Origin: Albula goreensis
Taxonomy: Eukaryota; Chordata; Actinopteri; Albuliformes; Albulidae
Direction of reading: 5' to 3'
Assembly (NCBI GenBank): GCA_022829145.1
Contig: CM040764.1
Location: 1,860,001-1,924,000, forward strand
Length of the DNA stretch: 64,000 nt
The notes beneath the pieces were generated by a model that was not told where the DNA came from, ran no database searches, and saw nothing but the letters and a program-made list of their open reading frames with translations. The translations under genes were made by a program, and so were the position numbers. The stretch's first letter is position 1, and each line of letters starts with the position of its first letter. Positions 58,527 to 64,000 of the stretch are shown here, piece by piece.

Positions 58527-60097
58527 TACAAAAGTTATGGTCTAACACCCACAAACAATAGTTCAACACTTACAGATTGCAAATAAATATATTTGTGGGA
58601 GAGTTACATGGCTGTAAAATGAATATTCTGCACATATCTATGAAAGTATTGTTCTGAATGTGCTGTGATGGCTTTGTGGTACATATTTCTATTAATTTCT
58701 GAAGAGGTATAGAAATATATCAATTTGATTCAAGGTTTTCTGCTGGTAATGTGTGAGCTTGTTTGATTTATCTTCCACAAAGTTGTTGGACTGAAATATT
58801 TGAAAGACCTTTTAGTTGCTGTTGCTTTTCTGCAGTCAGGATTGAACTCAATCTCAAAATTTAACTCATATTTATCCTGCAGAAACCCCAATTTATTCAG
58901 AGGCAATAAAAAAACAGATACAAATACAACTAAAAATCAATTCAAATTGATTTCAATTTAAGAGGTTAAATATTAAGCCAAGCTTCAAGTGATATTGTCT
59001 CTTGTTTTGAATTCTGAGTGATCTGAACTTGACAGGAATTCTTCCTCTGAAAAAGGCATATGTTGCTGATGAGCTCATATTGTATTACACATGCATATTT
59101 GACACGTATTTAAAGCAATAACTGAACTTATATTACATTAACTAGAAAATGGCGTAGCATCACATTAAATGTAACTAAACGGTGCTGTGTCATAGGTATA
59201 ATTGAATATTTATGGGTTTTTCAAAATTATTGGGAAAATATTCTTTATTTCCTTGTGACTTTGGAGCTCATGGAATTACGATGGGAAGTCGTTTTTGTAT
59301 GAATTAGCCAGTCAAACTTAAAATCAAACCAAATTGCTGTTAAATTGAATCTATTTATGATAAAACAGAAATGCTTGCCCAGTGTAAGTCTGACGTCTCT
59401 CCAAAAATGCATCATTAATGAGAAGCGCAAACTGAGCTAGAGCTTTGAAGTGTCACTTTACATTGATGCACCTGCGTTGACTTAGGGGGAAGTTAGATGC
59501 AAAGAAAAATGTTGCCAAGAGATTTACTATATATTGCATCTCTTCTGCCCTTTTCTAAAAATGAGGTGTGCTCATATTCATGTATTACGGCCAATTGCAG
59601 GTTAAAGACGCTTTATAACGATCATGCAGATTTGAAGAAATCTTTGTGTCCCAATACTGATATAGCAGCCATTTCTGTAACTTAAATTTAATCACATTTG
59701 TTGATACATGAATTATGGTTAAACAGGCAGCACTGAAAATTTCTCAGGGTGGTTATGGAGCTTGTTTTTTTATGATATTCCGTATATTGTGTGATTCATT
59801 CTCTATCATTCTGCTTATTTTTCGAAGTGAACTTGCAGTTCACAGTGCTGGGAAGAGAGGGGAAGCAAAAACCTTCATGAAATGTATCTTATCAGATTCA
59901 ATCGTGGTTTAGTTTGTACTTAATGGTCAGCTATTTTCCTGTCGTTTGGGTATGACAGGTTGTTCTTGAAAGTGTTTAAACTATATGTGAGATATGACAC
60001 AATTGTATTAGTTATCTGAATATGTTTTCCTGACTTACAGTCTAAAATGTGCTATTTGCTGAAACGTATCAGTCAGAACAGAGAAATATTAGCTTTT

Positions 60098-60529
60098 TTA
60101 TGACTGCAGTCTCACAGGAGAATATCTGATTCTCCCCTTTTTCCTGGTCTCTAAGATGGCGGACCGGGTACCATGTTGGCATGAGGGGGTGGAGCTTATC
60201 TCATTTTTGGAAATGCTTACAATCAGAATGATGTCTACATCTCCAGCAGGCATGAACTCGGCATGGAGCACATTTCTCCTGCAGTGACGGTACTGCCAGA
60301 CTGTTTCCCCCTCTGAACTAGGCCTGCTGGCCTTTTCAATGATTACAGTATAACCGTTGGCACCCTCTATCACATCTGTCTTATGCCGTCTTTGTTCTGC
60401 CCGAAAACATGGGAGGGAAAACGTCATTAGACTGCATGTGAATTCTGTGTTCTGGAGGCAACCATTGGACATGATGGTACCCCGTACCTCCACCCACCTA
60501 CACCTTCTGACTGCATCGGCTATTCCCAT
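60098..60529 (-). other. Unexplained 143-codon open frame
   Basis: The frame starts MGIADAVRRCRWVEVRGTIM and ends GRIRYSPVRLQS. It is the longest frame in the window not explained by a known exon or a repeat array, and the block is less AT-rich than its flanks. No domain is recognised. A splice-donor-like gtaagc interrupts it near 60224-60219. It could be repeat-derived or non-coding. Confidence 0.2.
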
Positions 60530-63109
60530 CTAGTCTGGCTCACATATCCCATTCTTATTGCGCAATAAGTCAGACATTCCCAAAAACAGAGCTATATTTA
60601 TGAAATATGTGTTGTTTCTTGATGGACATATTTTAAATATTTCATAAAACACTTTTCTGGTGATCGCACCGTCTCGCAACATTTTCAATATTTAATTATT
60701 ACAAATGCTATATTGTACTAAATAGCATCACGTTGTGCATAGATCATGTTGCGCTTTATATCATGTAATCAACTTTTATACATTATTCACTCTACAGAGG
60801 AGTAAAATGGACATTCCCGGATAAAATGTGTTAAACTTGACCCATTTAATTAAGGCAGGGGGTTTACAGACAAATATTGGCCAAGTTATGTGACCTTAAA
60901 ATGAAATTTTTGAAAGCTCTTACAATATGTAATTACTACCAGCATAGCAGGATGTTGGCCCTGGTTCCTTGGAATGAATTCAACTGTTGCTCTGTCATCT
61001 GGCCATCATCAAAGACAATCTGAAATTTGGATGGTGTCAATACTCAAAGCCATATTTAACTTTTATTTAAATATTTTAGGCCCCAGTGATGAAAATCTGA
61101 CACAGATGGGTTACACATATACGTTAGTTTCAGACAAATCAACATAAAAGCATACAAACATAACACATATTATGTTTAAGGAGACATTTTGAAGAATGGG
61201 CAAAGTGTAACATTTGCTTAATATTGTTAGCCCAATCTAGTGACCTTGATAGTGAGATGGAATACATAGCGCCAAATTTAAGCAGTTCAGTTGTATTTCT
61301 TTGGTTTTATTCTGGTTTTAATGAAAGGCTCAGTAATGTTAGTTTTGTTTCAGGTCTAAACACTGGAGAGCTTGCCTTACCTCTGAGCTACAGGTAACAA
61401 TGGCAAGACTGTATACCATCTCAACACAGTGCTGTAAATTCTCAGTCCTGTTTGATGAATTTACGTTTTATCCTTTTCTGGATGTTCACATATGTGACTA
61501 CTTCGTGAATAGCATCGTCTTTGAGAAGAACAAGACGTTAATTACATAAAAGCGTTTTCTTAAGCGTGTTTAATGTTACGGTTTAAAGCTCATTGTATGT
61601 GGGTTGATTCTGGGGCCTACTGTCCTGCCAAGCCAAGAGGAAGTTCTCCCGAGTTCAAATATTAACTCCTTCCATGACTGAATGCCTGACCCCAAGTTCC
61701 TTAATGTCAAATAAATCCCCTTTTTCAGTAGCGCTAAAACGGTTCTCCCGCGTGACATCTTCATTGCATCTGTAACTGTCATGGACGACGTCAAGCTGTG
61801 GTACTGCACTGCGGAGCCTGTGTCCCTCTGTTTCAGCGTGCATCGCTGGATTTACAGCTGTTTTAGCACAGAATATACAACTCAACCGTAAACCCAACTG
61901 ACTCTGTTTCACAGTAAAATCTTAAGAGTTGATTCACCTCCTGACTGAGAGTAGATATAGTTCACTATGGATCAAAACCGCTTCACCAGATTGGAAATGC
62001 ACTGTAACGGTGTTTACAACACCGACCATATTACAGTACGAGTTCGAAAAAGGAATTAAATATTCGTTCCGTGTTATATTTTCATACAATTCAATTATTT
62101 TAATAATGATATAAAAATATCTCAAATTCATTAATGCCGTCACGGGTGTGTCAATCTCCTTAGCCATGTAGGTAGCCCACATCATGAAATCTGTTAAATG
62201 TAGTTAGGATGACTGGGATATATATTGCACATATAGGCCTACAGTTAGTAGGCTACATTACCTGAGTGTTTATTTGCATATGGGGGATTGACACGCTTAC
62301 GATTACTTTGTAACTTCACAGTAGATTTATATCCAAATTTATTTACCGTTAGGCTTGTGCAGCTTCAGTATAACTAAGCTATTGTGTTTCTTTTTCTGGA
62401 ACCTTGTTCGGGATTCGGTTGACATCTTTCCCATTTATTTCTTTTGTTATCTAAATACAAATAGCATATTCTGACGTAATTATTGTATGATTTCTCGTCA
62501 TTTATTATATATTAATAATTATTCTATAATCGTGATTTTTCCTTCAAGGGAGAAAACTCATTTGTGCTGATAGTCTGTGCCAATAATGCACTTTTAATTT
62601 CTATATAGGCTATTGAGACATATATTTTGTTGAATGACACAATAATGTGAAACAATGTCAAGTCTTTAATACAATGAATAAATGCAATACATAGGAAGCC
62701 TACACTTCATGCACTTGAAGTGATCCCCAAATAATCTATCGCAGATTCGTGACATTTGGGGTAAGATGGAGGAAAACAGACTGATTACGGACAAATAATG
62801 TGCAGGTTTTCTTAAGATATGAAGTTTACTTTATCGAGATGATAAAAAAACAACGTAAATTCATTCAATTCTAATACAAATATTTAGACTCTTACATAAA
62901 GATTATTTCTTCTTCCAATGTCACCATTATACAGTACCTGTGTGATTTACATTGTTAAACTACAGACAGGAAAAGTAAAAATGATTTCGTATCATTATGT
63001 AAATTCAATTCAAACACGACTACAAATACGTTACAACGCCGAAACTCATATTTTAAAATTGAAGTCTTAGTACTAAAACCTTTACATGTCACTAACAAAG
63101 AAACAGCAC

Positions 63110-63140
63110 AAACACACACACACACACGCACACACACACA
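63110..63140 (+). repeat. (CA)n microsatellite
   Basis: About 15 ca units with one cg interruption. Confidence 0.9.
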
Positions 63141-64000
63141 ATTATGTATTGATATCAAGATGACTATGCGATTTTCAAATGTTAGATGATAAACGTCAGT
63201 CAAGCACGTTTAATAGGTTTATACAATGTAATGGTATGTTTTCTGTGTTGGTTACTTTCTAAAAAGTGCATTTTGAAATCAGTAGAGTACTTTATAAATT
63301 CAACAACAAACTCAACTCTGGGGTGACACGTAGGCCTACAGTAGTACAGTACAGGGTGATACAATGTCAGAATCATTTTTTCTCTTCTGACATTACAGTA
63401 ATATGTATATACATATAGCTCTACCTTGAATGCCAAATATGAATTTCATTTGAACACATTTTTATCTTTATATTTTATCTTTTCCCAATCCCTTACCCAG
63501 GGAAAAGGGGTAAGTTTGGGAGACAAAAATACACACATTTCCTACATCTTAACATCATGTGACTGAATATAGCAAGGATAGCTGAAGTCTTTCGAAAATA
63601 ATAATAATAATTATGTCAAAGAAAACAGCCACACAGCTTTAACATCTATGAGAGGCTCAACCCAGTTTTTTTAAAACACCTTTTTAAGCAGTAGTAGTTG
63701 CGGCCAGGTGAATACTCCCAGATAACCAATGTATGGTCAACCTCGTGTCATTAGCCAGCAACGACATGTGGCCAAAATATGAATATCATTGGACACTCGA
63801 AAAGTACGTGAAAATAAGTTTGCGTCACAACAGGACAAACTTGACAGGAAGGATCTTGGCTGACTTTTCACCTGTCACCTCATACAGAGAATTGCGTCAC
63901 ACCTGTGCGTCAATGTGTAATGAATAAGACGGTGAGCCAGATTTCTTTATGAATTGAATATATTTTTCTATATAGCATCTTAGTCAAACAAAACACGAAT

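Larger units (their letters stand above)
57900..64000. other. No confirmed gene: AT-rich DNA, possibly first intron of an unidentified gene
   Basis: Apart from the DR1 site, the 143-codon minus frame and a CA repeat, no coding signal is visible. If the 57.8 kb exon is real, this stretch is its first intron. Confidence 0.4.

Overview
This window looks like nuclear DNA of a ray-finned (probably teleost) fish. It is AT-rich, has split genes with GT-AG introns, many microsatellites and minisatellites, and fish-type interspersed repeats (tRNA-derived SINEs, a 5S rRNA-derived SINE, hAT-like and other MITEs). There is no prokaryotic or viral gene organisation and no CRISPR array.

Two protein-coding genes can be reconstructed exon by exon. 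The first is mef2b (+ strand, coding 25608-33857, eight coding exons), a MADS-box/MEF2 transcription factor. The second is tmem161a (- strand, coding 43439-51837, twelve exons), a multi-pass membrane protein. They converge tail to tail across about 9.6 kb. MEF2B and TMEM161A are also neighbours in human, so this is a conserved linkage, although I recall the human genes lying in the same orientation.

Each gene carries one apparent single-base frame disruption: an extra base in mef2b coding exon 4 and a missing base in tmem161a exon 9. Both lie in C/G-rich runs while every other exon junction is in phase, so sequence error is the simplest explanation, but both need checking.

Layout: 1-14.6 kb is gene-free and repeat-rich (CA arrays, a rearranged tRNA-SINE, a 5S-SINE with a CTCF-like motif). 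14.6-25.6 kb probably holds the mef2b promoter and untranslated exon(s). 25.6-33.9 kb is mef2b. 33.9-43.4 kb is the convergent intergenic spacer with two MITEs. 43.4-51.8 kb is tmem161a. 51.8-52.2 kb is its promoter. 52.2-64 kb has no recognised gene apart from a possible promoter and first exon at 57.5-57.84 kb.

The most unusual structural feature is a series of unrelated minisatellites (28-42 bp units) that begin at, or within a few tens of bases of, 5' splice sites: mef2b intron 2 and tmem161a introns 3, 5, 6 and 7. In mef2b the array keeps the reading frame open past a poor donor, so intron retention would encode a truncated MADS/MEF2 protein with a 14-residue repeat tail.
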